Translations under genes and position numbers: made by a program
The notes under the pieces: model-generated
What the model was told of the DNA's origin: nothing
The model's input: only the letters and a program-made list of their open reading frames with translations
Database searches by the model: none
Shown here: in pieces, positions 11,228-20,288 of the stretch
How positions within the stretch are numbered: the first letter of the stretch is position 1
How the letters are laid out: every line of letters starts with the position of its first letter
Origin: Xiheibacterium sp038325765
GTDB lineage: Bacteria; Myxococcota_A; Polyangia; Nannocystales; Nannocystaceae
Direction of reading: 5' to 3'
DNA: 64,000 bases
NCBI GenBank assembly: GCA_038325765.1
Contig: JBBQJI010000007.1
Location: 1-64,000 of the forward strand

Positions 11228-11965
11228 GTGCGCGTGCTCTGGGTGATCTGGGCGGTCCTGTGCGGCTGCGCTGGCGGGGCTGATTCGCCACCCGGTCCGC
11301 TGACCGGCGGCGGCGGCTTCGGGCCGGCCAGCGACCCCTCGACGCCCGTCGACGAGGGCACACTCGACGACGACTCCGACGACGACTCCGCGTCGGGCGA
11401 GAGCTCGTGGGGGCCCGAGGAGGGATCGGGAGAGGCCGAGAGCACCGCTGTCGCCGACGGCTCGTCGTCCTCGACCACCTCCGAAACCGACCCCTCCGAA
11501 GGCTCGAGCAGCGACGGCGACGACACCTCACCGCCGCTCGATTGCCCCACTCCGGGCAGCTGCGCCACCGCCGAGATCATCGGCATGGTCAGCGGCGACG
11601 AGCCCTCTGCCGACCTCGTCGTCAACGGCAGCGAGCCGACGTGGCTCACATTCCGGGCGACCGAGGACAACGAGTCGTTCGCCGGCGAGGCGCTGTCGGT
11701 GACCGTGACGCTGAGCAGCCCGCCGTCGGTCGACTTCGATCTCTACGTCTACCGCGGTGCGGCCGATGGCACGACCGGCTGCAACGGCGTGCTGTCATCC
11801 TCGACCTCGGCCGCGGCGACCGACATCGTGCAGATCAACTGGGGCGAGGCCGCCGTCGCGAACGGCATCGACGATCACTCGTGGATCGCGGTCGAGATCG
11901 TCCCGAAGGCGCCCATGTGCGACGACGGATCGCAGTGGACGCTCGAGGTCGAAGGCGACACCTGA
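11228..11965 (+). CDS. small lipoprotein with acidic Ser/Asp linker
   Basis: 245 residues from GTG 11228, the first start that gives a lipoprotein signal (MRVLWVIWAVLCGC). A second GTG lies two codons on. Residues about 18-105 form a linker made almost only of Asp, Ser, Glu, Gly and Thr, typical of Nannocystineae surface lipoproteins. The C-terminal ~135 residues form a beta-rich domain (SVDFDLYVYRG, HSWIAVEIVP) resembling the pre-peptidase C-terminal (PPC)-type beta domain of secreted proteins. Function unknown. It is preceded by the repeat-rich non-coding region. Confidence 0.75.
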   Translation: MRVLWVIWAVLCGCAGGADSPPGPLTGGGGFGPASDPSTPVDEGTLDDDSDDDSASGESSWGPEEGSGEAESTAVADGSSSSTTSETDPSEGSSSDGDDTSPPLDCPTPGSCATAEIIGMVSGDEPSADLVVNGSEPTWLTFRATEDNESFAGEALSVTVTLSSPPSVDFDLYVYRGAADGTTGCNGVLSSSTSAAATDIVQINWGEAAVANGIDDHSWIAVEIVPKAPMCDDGSQWTLEVEGDT

Positions 11966-12032
11966 GCGCCCGTCCCGATCCATCCGACTCCGCGGCGACG
12001 GCGGGCGCAAGCGGGCGCGAACTCAACCGATC

Positions 12033-12100
12033 GGGACGCCATCGACCGCCCAGACGTTGCCGAAGAAGTCGATGCTGACGCCGTACGAGCTCGACCTCGG
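12033..12100 (-). pseudogene. possible C-terminal relic of a lost gene
   Basis: In one minus-strand frame the 204-base gap between 11965 and 12170 reads YGVSIDFFGNVWAVDG, then PIG and a stop at 12033. This looks like the end of a repeat of the NHL or streptogramin-lyase kind (GNVWAVD). The frame breaks down upstream. It may be what is left of a deleted gene, or chance. Confidence 0.3.
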
Positions 12101-12169
12101 CCTCAGCCGACCTCGGCATGAAGGGGGCGGCGCGGGACGGCCTTCGTGCGGGCGGGGCGAAGCGGGCCG

Positions 12170-12430
12170 CTACGTCATGCGCCACAGATTGTTGCGGGGC
12201 GCGGCGTTGGCGTCGTCCGCCGTCGCGACCACGCGCTTGCTGAAGGCGAGGAGAATCTTGTTGACCAGGCCCTGGTATGCGACGGGATCGTGACGGATGA
12301 GATCGCTGTGCGCCTCGGCAACACGGGGCTCCTCCGCGACCTCCTTGGTCCGAACCCCGTCGGGATTGGCCTTGATGAGCTCCAGGGCGACCCTTCGGAT
12401 CAGCACGGCGTCGAGTTCCGCGAGCTTCAT
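12170..12430 (-). CDS. small hypothetical protein
   Basis: 86 residues from ATG 12430. Codon use and amino-acid composition look genuine: a helical N-terminal part (AELDAVLIRRVALELIKANP), a central acidic/basic mix, and the C-terminus LWRMT. It has no signal peptide and no cysteine. I recognise no family. It stands alone on the minus strand between the relic at about 12.05 kb and the ku-ligD wreck. Confidence 0.55.
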   Translation of the reverse strand: MKLAELDAVLIRRVALELIKANPDGVRTKEVAEEPRVAEAHSDLIRHDPVAYQGLVNKILLAFSKRVVATADDANAAPRNNLWRMT

Positions 12431-12572
12431 GCGGACCTTCTACCACGAGGCGGCCCACCTGCGGAAACCCCGCGGATGGGACGGCCGGGGCGGCCCGCCC
12501 GCAGCGCGGGATCGCCACTTCACCCCGTGCGACGACCGCGCGCTCCGGGGCCCGCGACGTCGTCGGGCTCGA

Positions 12573-13469
12573 TCACGGGGGCAGACGTTGGCGGAGCTCG
12601 GCGTACCCCGGCCACGGATCCACCCCGTCTTCGACGCGCTCTCGCACCGCATCGATGTCGAGGGCCGGCGGCCGCACGTGGGCTGTGAGCTCCTCCCAGG
12701 TCAGCGGCGCTGCCACGTGCGCACCGGCGCGCGCGCGCGTCGAGTACGGGCAGATCGCGGTCGCGCCGCGACCGTTGCGGAGATAGTCGAGGTAGATCTT
12801 GCCGCGGCGGCGCGATTTGCTGGCGGTCGCGACGTAACGCTTGGGTGCCGCGCGCACGAGCGCCTCGGCGAAGGCCCGCGTCCACGGCTTGACCGTGGCG
12901 AAGTCGGCGGTGGGGAGGATCGGCGCCACCACGTGCACGCGCCCAGCACGAGCGCCGCGACGCCGTCCGGCAGCGATGTGCCGGCGTGCTTCTGGTAGAA
13001 GCACGGCTTGGCGGTGCCATCGGGGCACCGCAGCAGCATCAGCGGGCGCCCGGACAGATGAGGGAGCATGGCCGAGGCGACCGCCGCGTAGTATTGCCCG
13101 AGCGCGCGCTTGGTCAGGCCGACGTCGGCCACGAGCACCTTGTCGGGATGGGTGAGCCGGACGCCGGCCGGGTGCGCGTCGCCGTCGCTCGACCGGCGGC
13201 GCCGCGCGGGCGCAGGGGGCGATTCCGCGGTCGGATCGGGGGAGGGCTCTGTGGCGGTTTCGATCACGGGCTGCTCGCGCACGACCGACGTTGCGACCTT
13301 GTCATCGCGCATACCCATGAACGAAGGGTGTCGCAGGCGTCCGCCGGGCGTCCACTCGGTGAACGCGATCTCGACGACCAACGCGGGCTCCACCCACTGC
13401 ACGCGGCGTAGGCCGGGGGATCTCGACCAGACCGAACGAGATTTGCCCCTTCCAGATCGAGCGCGACAT
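12573..13469 (-). pseudogene. remnant of a ku-ligD non-homologous end-joining locus
   Basis: Reading leftward from ATG 13469, the first ~18 codons are the start of a Ku protein (MSRSIWKGQISFGLVEIP). In another frame the sequence passes at once into the end of an ATP-dependent LigD ligase domain (LVVEIAFTEWTPGGR, RLRHPSF). It continues into the start of the LigD polymerase/primase domain (LTHPDKV, CFYQKHAG). At about 12.93 kb there is a second jump, in yet another frame, to the end of that domain (HVVAPILPT, YVATASK, LDYLRNGRGATA). Most of Ku, the rest of the ligase domain and the catalytic-Asp part of the polymerase domain are missing. This locus cannot make a working Ku or LigD. Confidence 0.85.
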
Positions 13470-13736
13470 GCGATGCATCCCCCCGCCGTCACCGACGGCT
13501 GGACGTCCGCCGTTGCAATCGCGGATCCGCTGAGCCCGCGCGACTGGACCCGCGCGAGGTTGGGGCCGCGACTCGGGCGATGCGGGCGGATCGGCAACGC
13601 GCCGGTTGGCCCGGCGAGCGCCGCTGCCACGGGGAAACTCGCCGGATTTGCCGACGTCGTCCGGCGGTGCAGCTTGTGGGTCAGGACGACGCCGCGGGCA
13701 GGGTCGTGCATCGAGTTGTTGAGCCGGGATGCCTCG

Positions 13737-15779
13737 ATGATGACCTCCTCCAACCCCGACATCTCGCCGATCCCCGCCGGTCTGGGGGCCGCCGACGTCC
13801 TCGCCCTGTTCCAGCAGGCGCCCGGGTTCATGTGCTTCCTGCGCGGTAGTGACCACGTGTTCGCGTTCGCCAACGACGCCTATCTGCAGCTCATCGGGCA
13901 CCGCGACATCATGGGCCGCACCATTCGCGAAGCCCTGCCCGAGCTCGAGGGGCAGGGCTACTACGAGCTCCTCGATCGCGTGTACCAGACCGGCGAGACG
14001 TTCCTCGGCAACGACCTCGACGCGATGCTGCAACGCGAGCCGGGCGTGCCGCCTGTCGCCGCCGTGGTCGATTTCATCTACCAACCCGTGCGCAGCGCGA
14101 AGGGTCACGTCGTCGGCATCGTCGCCCAGGGTCAAGAAGTCACCCGTGTCCGCCGCGAGGAACAGCAGCGGGTGGTCGCCGAGATCGCGCTCCGCCACTC
14201 GGAGCAGCGTTACCGGGCTCTGTTCGAGTCGATCGACGATGGCTTCTGCTTGATCCAGACGATCCGCGACGAACACGGCAAGACCGTCGACTACCGGTTC
14301 GTCGAGACCAACGCTGCCTTCGAGCGCCAGACCGGCCTCACCGGCGCGATCGGCCAGACCGCCCTGGCGCTGGTGCCCGACCTCGACGCGTCGTGGTTCG
14401 AGCTGTACGGGCGCGTCGCCGACACCGGCGAGCCGACCCGGTTCGAGAACCGCGCCCCGGCGATGGGCCGATGGTTCGATGCGTTCGCCAGCCGCGTCGG
14501 CCCGCCGGAAAACCACCTGGTGGCGCTGGTGTTCAAGGACGTCACCGAGCGCAAGCGCATCGAGGACGAGCGCACGGCGCTGCTCGAGGCCGAGATGACC
14601 GCGCGCCAGGAGGCCGAGAACGCCAATCGGCTGCGCGACGAATTCCTCGCCACGATCAGCCACGAGCTGCGGACGCCGCTCACCGCGATCTTGGGATGGA
14701 CGCAGATCCTCCGCACCGGCGGGCTGGCCCCCGACAAGCGCGCGCGGGCGCTCGAGACGATCGAGCGCAACGCCCAGGCCCAGGCCCAGCTCATCGAGGA
14801 ACTCCTCGACGTCAGCGCGATCGCGGCCGGCAAGCTGCGCCTCGACGTGCAGGTCGTCGATCTCCACACCGTGGTGGAATCCGCGATCCAGACCGTCCAC
14901 CCCGCCGCCAACGCCAAGGGCGTGCGTCTGCAGGCGACGCTGGGCGCCGACGGCACCGTGATGGGCGACCAACACCGGCTCGAGCAGGTGGTGTGGAATC
15001 TGCTCTCGAACGCGGTGAAGTTCACGCCACGGGGCGGACGCGTGCAGGTGCTCGTGGAGCGGCTTGATTCATCGGTCGAAATCACGGTCGCCGACACCGG
15101 ACGTGGCATCGCCGACGACTTCCAGGCCCACGTGTTCGAGCGCTTCCGCCAGGCCGACGGCGCAACCACACGCGCGGTCGGTGGGCTCGGGCTCGGGCTC
15201 GCGATCGTCCGCCAGCTCGTCGAGCTCCACGGTGGCACGGTGAGCGTGTACAGCGAGGGCGAGGGTCGCGGCGCCACCTTCACCGTGCGCCTGCCGATCG
15301 CGGAGACCCGCGCTCGAGGCAGCGAGCCGAGCCTGGCCATCGCCGAGGGCGGCCCGCTGGCCCGCGCCGACGTGCCTGCCGAGCTCGCCGGGCTCGACCT
15401 CATGGTCGTCGACGACGAGCCCGACACCCGCGAGATGCTCGGCGCACTGCTCGTGCACCACGGCGCGCGGGTGCGGACGGCGGCCTCGGCGAGCGAGTGC
15501 CCGCTCCTGGTCGCCGAGCGGACGCCGCACGTGCTGCTGTCGGACATCGGCATGCCAGGGGAGGACGGCTACTCCATGATCGCGAAGCTGCGTGCTCGAC
15601 CTCGCGCGTGCGGTGGCGCGGTGCCGGCGGTGGCGATCACCGCCTTCGCCCGCACCGAGGATCGCACCCGCGCCCTGCTCGCAGGCTTCAACCGCCACGT
15701 CGCCAAGCCGGTCGAATTCGAGGATTTGCTCGCGGTGATCACGTCGCTGGCCGGCCCGCCCGACAACGCGCAAGACTGA
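13737..15779 (+). CDS. hybrid PAS histidine kinase with C-terminal receiver
   Basis: 680 residues from ATG 13737 (a second ATG follows at once). The earlier open frame overlaps the ku-ligD wreck and was rejected. Order: two PAS-type sensor domains (about 20-130 and 150-270; no membrane segments, so cytoplasmic), a HisKA domain with phospho-acceptor His309 (FLATISHELRTPL), a HATPase domain (NLLSNAVKF, DTGRGI, GGLGLGLAIV) and a receiver domain with phospho-acceptor Asp603 (LLSDIGMPGEDGY). It should relay phosphate from His to its own receiver. No separate regulator is nearby, so its output partner is unknown. It is divergent from the ku-ligD remnant. Confidence 0.93.
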   Translation: MMTSSNPDISPIPAGLGAADVLALFQQAPGFMCFLRGSDHVFAFANDAYLQLIGHRDIMGRTIREALPELEGQGYYELLDRVYQTGETFLGNDLDAMLQREPGVPPVAAVVDFIYQPVRSAKGHVVGIVAQGQEVTRVRREEQQRVVAEIALRHSEQRYRALFESIDDGFCLIQTIRDEHGKTVDYRFVETNAAFERQTGLTGAIGQTALALVPDLDASWFELYGRVADTGEPTRFENRAPAMGRWFDAFASRVGPPENHLVALVFKDVTERKRIEDERTALLEAEMTARQEAENANRLRDEFLATISHELRTPLTAILGWTQILRTGGLAPDKRARALETIERNAQAQAQLIEELLDVSAIAAGKLRLDVQVVDLHTVVESAIQTVHPAANAKGVRLQATLGADGTVMGDQHRLEQVVWNLLSNAVKFTPRGGRVQVLVERLDSSVEITVADTGRGIADDFQAHVFERFRQADGATTRAVGGLGLGLAIVRQLVELHGGTVSVYSEGEGRGATFTVRLPIAETRARGSEPSLAIAEGGPLARADVPAELAGLDLMVVDDEPDTREMLGALLVHHGARVRTAASASECPLLVAERTPHVLLSDIGMPGEDGYSMIAKLRARPRACGGAVPAVAITAFARTEDRTRALLAGFNRHVAKPVEFEDLLAVITSLAGPPDNAQD

Positions 15780-15821
15780 CGACTGGACTGGCGGCCGCGC
15801 CGAATGGACGCGCTGTGCGAC

Positions 15822-16301
15822 TCACCCGCGTAGAGCGAGCCGTCCGAGCCCGAGCAGCAGCGCGTCCTCGCCCAGGCCGCCCAGCAGGTTTGGCACACCC
15901 AGGCGGCGGTGCACGGCGTCGCGCAGGTGGAACAGCGCGAAGGTGGCCGCGATGGCGCCGGTGCTGCCGAGCAACGCGCCGAGCACCGGGTTGCGATCAT
16001 CGGCCGAAGACAGGGCCGCGCCCGCAAGCGCGCCCGACACCGCGCGGGCGCCCACACCCACGACGGCGGTGCGATCACCGACGCCGGGGAGCTTGTCGAC
16101 GATCGTCTCGATGATCACACCGACGGCGATCGCCGTGGCCGCGCCATCGCTGCCCATCGCCCGCGCGAGCCCGGTGCGATCGGGATCGGGGTTGCGGCGG
16201 AGTTGCGCGGTGGTGAAGACGGCGGCCGCGGTGGTGCGTCCGCCCGCCAGTGCGCCGACGAGCGCGTACCACAGAGGATTGGGCTTCGCGGAGTTGGCCA
16301 T
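15822..16301 (-). CDS. DUF4126-like small membrane protein
   Basis: 159 residues from ATG 16301. It is Ala/Gly/Val-rich, with four or so short hydrophobic segments (ALVGALAGGRTTAA, AIAVGVIIETIVDKLP, AVSGALAGAAL, GAIAATFALFHLRDAV). The pattern, including the GARAVSGALAGA region and the C-terminal GEDALLLG, resembles DUF4126 inner-membrane proteins of unknown role. It converges on the histidine kinase gene. The upstream extension of the frame lies over the next gene and was rejected. Confidence 0.7.
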   Translation of the reverse strand: MANSAKPNPLWYALVGALAGGRTTAAAVFTTAQLRRNPDPDRTGLARAMGSDGAATAIAVGVIIETIVDKLPGVGDRTAVVGVGARAVSGALAGAALSSADDRNPVLGALLGSTGAIAATFALFHLRDAVHRRLGVPNLLGGLGEDALLLGLGRLALRG

Positions 16302-16389
16302 GATGCCGCCAATGTACGCAACGAACGCGAGCCGGCCAGCTCGAGGGCGACGTGAGTGGCAGCCCGCTCGCATCCACCCGACCACCGCG

Positions 16390-17928
16390 CTACACCCCCG
16401 CCACCTTGCCGCTCGCGCCGAGCTCCCACACCAGCGTCGCCGTCGCCGTAGCGTTCGGCGCGAGCAGAAGCTCGATCCGCGCGATCCCATCGCGATCCAC
16501 ATCGCGCGGCGGCGGCGAGCACAGCCGAGCCAACACCTCGACATCCACCTCCTTCACCTCCGAGACCGGCACGCGCTCTTCGATCTCGAGGGTGCGGGCG
16601 TCGGCGCTGGCGTTGGAGACGTGCAGCGTCACCGTGGTGCGCCTCGTGGTGCGGCCGGTGAGGCGGCTGGTATCGCGCTCGACTTCGACGTCGCGCACCA
16701 CCGAGACGCCGTCCTCGCTGCCGAACGACAGGGCGATGCGCTCGCCCGGGGCGGTGAACGGCAGCGTGGTGCGGCCGACCGATCCCGAGCTGCGTGCCAC
16801 GTCGACGGGGCCCGCCAGCAGCGGCACGGCGGCGCGGTTGTCGAAACGCGCCACGATGCACGCCTCGGGCCCGAGCTCGGGCACGCACACGCATCGGGTG
16901 GTCGCGGGCGCGACGAAGTCGAACAGGCGCACACGGTGCGGACCGCCGTCGCTGGGGATCTCGACCGCGGCGCCGACGTCGAGCAGACGGGTCTCGCCGC
17001 CGTCGTCGACGCCGGGCAGCTCGTCGGCGCCGCCGCCCTCGCCGGTGGTCTCGATCACGACCTCGCGCACGGCGACGTCGACGACACGCTTCTCGAGGTC
17101 CTGCTTGGGTCGCGTGGTCAGACGATCCTCGTACAGCGAGGGCGGCGTGGTGCCGAGGGTGGGTCGCGCGGTGGACAGCGCCACGTGCACCTGCGACCAG
17201 TCCTCGCCGGTGCGCTGCCAGATCACCGCGTCGGCCTCGATCGTCACCTCGCCGGCCAGCAGCCGCGCGCGATAGGCCGGGCGCCACGCCGCGCACGGGA
17301 CCTGGTAGCGCGCGGTGATCTGGGCCGGGCCTTGCCCTTCGAGTGTCAACACCAGCACGCACTCGAGCTCGACCTCGGGCGACTCGGCGTGGGCCGCAGC
17401 GGTGCGTGCGTCCTCGAGCCGTCGCTCGCCGCGGGCGTAGGCGTGGTGGGCGAGCTGCATGCGCGCGTCGGCGGCCTGCTGACGCGTGCCGAGCTCGTCG
17501 AGGGAGGCGGCCCAGCCCTCGGACTCGACGCGGCCAGCCCCGACACCCTGGGCGATGGATCGCAGCACGTCGGCCCTGGCTCTCGCCAGCGCGTCCACGA
17601 TGGTCTGGATGCGTGCACGGGCGTCGTGCAGCGCCGCGAGCTCGCGGGTCGCCGATTGGACCTCGCGTGCGAGCGCGCTGGCATCGGCGAACAATCCTCC
17701 CGGTGGCCGCTCGCGGAGACGCCGGACCAGCCGCGCATCGAGCAGCGACGCGCCATCGGCGGTGACCTCGAGCGAACGATCGACCGCGACCGCGGTGCAC
17801 GGGCCCAGCTCGACGCGGACGCGGCCGGCGACCTCGACCGTCCCCATGCGCTCGATCTGCGCGCGGTCCTCCATGACGATCACCTTGCGGATCGGCAGCG
17901 CGCGCACGTCCGAGTTGCTCGTCGTCAT
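16390..17928 (-). CDS. MuiA-like protein (DUF4140/DUF4139), copy 2 of a tandem pair
   Basis: 512 residues from ATG 17928, with GGAG at 17937-17940. The N-terminal ~100 residues match the DUF4140 beta domain (RKVIVMEDRAQIER). Helical coiled-coil sequence follows. Then comes the DUF4139 conserved core (YQVPCAAWRPAYRARL, WQRTGEDWSQVHVALSTA, VDVARSSGSVGRT). Such proteins are annotated as mucoidy-inhibitor MuiA family, with unknown molecular function. I see no signal peptide. It starts four bases after the stop of the paralogue at 17933-20059, so the two are translationally linked. Confidence 0.85.
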   Translation of the reverse strand: MTTSNSDVRALPIRKVIVMEDRAQIERMGTVEVAGRVRVELGPCTAVAVDRSLEVTADGASLLDARLVRRLRERPPGGLFADASALAREVQSATRELAALHDARARIQTIVDALARARADVLRSIAQGVGAGRVESEGWAASLDELGTRQQAADARMQLAHHAYARGERRLEDARTAAAHAESPEVELECVLVLTLEGQGPAQITARYQVPCAAWRPAYRARLLAGEVTIEADAVIWQRTGEDWSQVHVALSTARPTLGTTPPSLYEDRLTTRPKQDLEKRVVDVAVREVVIETTGEGGGADELPGVDDGGETRLLDVGAAVEIPSDGGPHRVRLFDFVAPATTRCVCVPELGPEACIVARFDNRAAVPLLAGPVDVARSSGSVGRTTLPFTAPGERIALSFGSEDGVSVVRDVEVERDTSRLTGRTTRRTTVTLHVSNASADARTLEIEERVPVSEVKEVDVEVLARLCSPPPRDVDRDGIARIELLLAPNATATATLVWELGASGKVAGV

Positions 17929-17932
17929 GATC

Positions 17933-20059
17933 TCAGCTCCTGCGGTTGCCGCCGACGAGCGTGCGGTCGGCGGGGATGCGAATGCAGTATTCGGCGCGCA
18001 GCCGGGTCTTGGCGCCGGCACCCACGTGGGCCCGCCAGCGCCGGGCGCCGTGCACGAGCACGCCGTCCTCGGGCCCGTCTGTCGCCGTCCACGGCGGCGT
18101 GACGTCGCCCTCCTCGATCTCGAGGTGCTTCTCGCTGCCCTCGGCCACCGGCACGCGCTCGCGCACCTCGAGCTCGATCGCGACGCCCAGGCGGTTGTCG
18201 ATGTCGACGTCGATGCCGTGTTGCAACACGCTGGTGCCGCCGAACAGGCCGCCGGTGGTCTCGGCGTACCGCGTGTTGCGGGCGACCTTGATCGATTCCT
18301 CGACGCCCAGGCCCATGCGGTGGCCGCGGGCGAAGGGTCCGATCGCGCCCAGGGTCGTGGTGAGCAGGAACTGCCCGCCCCGCGCGACGTCGACCGGACC
18401 CGGCAGCAGCGCGTGGCTCGATCGGTTGGTCACCTCGAGCGTGCGATGGACCGCGGGATCGACGGCCGGCACGCAGAGGTATCGCGGCGCGAGGGCGACG
18501 TCGCAGTCCATGATCACCACGTTCGTCCACGTCCCGGTCGACGGCACGTCGGCGGGCGCACGCGCGTCATAGCGGTAGTCGAAGCGGCCCTGACTCATCG
18601 CGACGACACAGCCTCGCGGTGGCGGCAGCTGCAGCACTGCGCGCGCGGTCTGAACCGCGTGGTCGATCGCAGCGAGCACCACGTCGATGCGCACGTGCAC
18701 GCCCAGCGCGAGGACGATCGCCGCAGGCCCCAGCCGGCCGCGCGTGGGCCCCTGCGCCCCGTGCATCTCCAAGCCGCCGTAGTCGAGGAGCGCAGCCGAC
18801 GGACCGAGGGGTGCAGCCGCGATCTCAGGCGCTGCGCTCTCCTCGAGCGCGGACGATGCTTCGTCGTCAGGTTCGTGACCACCCGAAGCGCCGCCGAGCA
18901 GTGCCCGCCGCTTGGGCGCCGACCGCATCACTTCGTGGTCGGCCGCGGCGATCGTTCGCGATGCGGGTTGCTGCGCCGACATCCTCATCGGTGCGGCCGC
19001 CGGCGGCGGCGCCATCGGTGGTGGTCCCCCGCGCGCACCATCGGCGACTCCGCCCGAGGCCGCCACGGGGGCCCGCGCCGCCTGGGTCTCGCGCCGGGGC
19101 GGTTTTTGCGGCGCCGTGGGCCTGGGCGGCGCCGTGGGCCTGGGCGGCGGGATGTACCGCAGGCTCGCCGCGTCGAAGTCCGCGAACAATGCGTCCAGAC
19201 CCTGCGGGGTCTCGCGCCAGCCCGCGCGCGACGGCTCGGGCTGAGCGCGACCGATCCGCAGCGCCCGCAGCTCGGGGATCGCCGTGCGACGCCGCAAGGA
19301 CGCGGTGCTGAGCGCCAACCGCACGCCCGTCCAATCCTCGCCGGTGCGCTGCGCGATCGAGGCCCGCATCGTCAAGCGTCCATCGCCGGCCTCGCCCAGC
19401 GCGAGTTGATACGTCGGCGCCCACGAGGCCCCGGGCACCTCGTACTCGACCGCGACGCCGCACTCGCGCTGCGGCACGCCGCTCAGGGTGACCACCGCGG
19501 TGCGCGTGGTGTGGGCGCGCGAGATCCGGGCGGCGCTGCCAGCTTCGCGCAGCCGAGCGGCGCAGGTCTGCTCGCGCGCGCGGGCGTCCTCGAGCTCGAG
19601 TGCCAGCGCGCGGCTCCGGGCCTGCAGCGCCTCGCTGCGGGTCTCGACGAAATCCATCAGCGCCAACATCGCGGATAGCGGCGCTTCGCGCGGACCCTCG
19701 CGCCGCGGCGGCTCGCGGAACTCGGGCACCAATCCATCGAGCTCGGCGAGCTCGCGCGCCAGCCGATCCACCGCCGGCGAGATCCGGCCCACCGCTTGCT
19801 CGGCCTCGTCGTGGGCCCGCGCCTCGGCGGCGAGATCGATCGCGTCGCCCAGCGCGACGTCGAAGCCGGCGCGCACGTCGAGCACGTGGATCGTATCGTC
19901 GCCGATCACCCGCGCGCGCAGCGATCCGGCCACCGCGGCGAGGGGCAGACCGGTCACCGTCAGCCGCACGGCATCGATCGCCGTGATGGCCGCCGTTCGC
20001 ACACAGACGGCGCCATGACGATGGACGGTGACGGACTCGAGCGTGGACGCGAGCTTCAT
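17933..20059 (-). CDS. MuiA-like protein (DUF4140/DUF4139) with Pro/Ala-rich insert, copy 1
   Basis: 708 residues from ATG 20059. It has the same architecture as its downstream neighbour: an N-terminal beta domain, a helical segment around residues 75-170, and the core (YEVPGASWAPTYQLAL, QRTGEDWTGVRLALSTA, GPVDVARGGQF). It differs by an insert at about 265-420 that is Pro/Ala/Arg-rich (RPTAPPRPTAPQKPP) and likely disordered. The pair arose by duplication. No signal peptide is visible. It lies upstream of copy 2 in the same transcript. Confidence 0.85.
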   Translation of the reverse strand: MKLASTLESVTVHRHGAVCVRTAAITAIDAVRLTVTGLPLAAVAGSLRARVIGDDTIHVLDVRAGFDVALGDAIDLAAEARAHDEAEQAVGRISPAVDRLARELAELDGLVPEFREPPRREGPREAPLSAMLALMDFVETRSEALQARSRALALELEDARAREQTCAARLREAGSAARISRAHTTRTAVVTLSGVPQRECGVAVEYEVPGASWAPTYQLALGEAGDGRLTMRASIAQRTGEDWTGVRLALSTASLRRRTAIPELRALRIGRAQPEPSRAGWRETPQGLDALFADFDAASLRYIPPPRPTAPPRPTAPQKPPRRETQAARAPVAASGGVADGARGGPPPMAPPPAAAPMRMSAQQPASRTIAAADHEVMRSAPKRRALLGGASGGHEPDDEASSALEESAAPEIAAAPLGPSAALLDYGGLEMHGAQGPTRGRLGPAAIVLALGVHVRIDVVLAAIDHAVQTARAVLQLPPPRGCVVAMSQGRFDYRYDARAPADVPSTGTWTNVVIMDCDVALAPRYLCVPAVDPAVHRTLEVTNRSSHALLPGPVDVARGGQFLLTTTLGAIGPFARGHRMGLGVEESIKVARNTRYAETTGGLFGGTSVLQHGIDVDIDNRLGVAIELEVRERVPVAEGSEKHLEIEEGDVTPPWTATDGPEDGVLVHGARRWRAHVGAGAKTRLRAEYCIRIPADRTLVGGNRRS

Positions 20060-20288
20060 GCGGAACCGAGGCCGGCATCATCGCCGAGCCCCCGGCGGGC
20101 CGTCGGCCTCGGTGACGAACCCCGCGCAGCGCCCCGCAGCGGCCCGCCCAGCCGTGCTCGGTGATGCTGTCGCAAACGGTGTGTGCCGACGCTAGGGCTT
20201 GGCGCGGTCCACCGGACGCACGCTGTCACCGCCTTGCGATCCGCCCGTGACGTGGTCGGCGCTTCTCAGGTGTGCCCGGCTCTGGTAG

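Noticed and set aside
13302..14975. Minus-strand open frame of 557 codons opposite the histidine kinase
   Set aside because: Only its last part (the Ku start) is protein-like; the rest is a shadow of the kinase gene.
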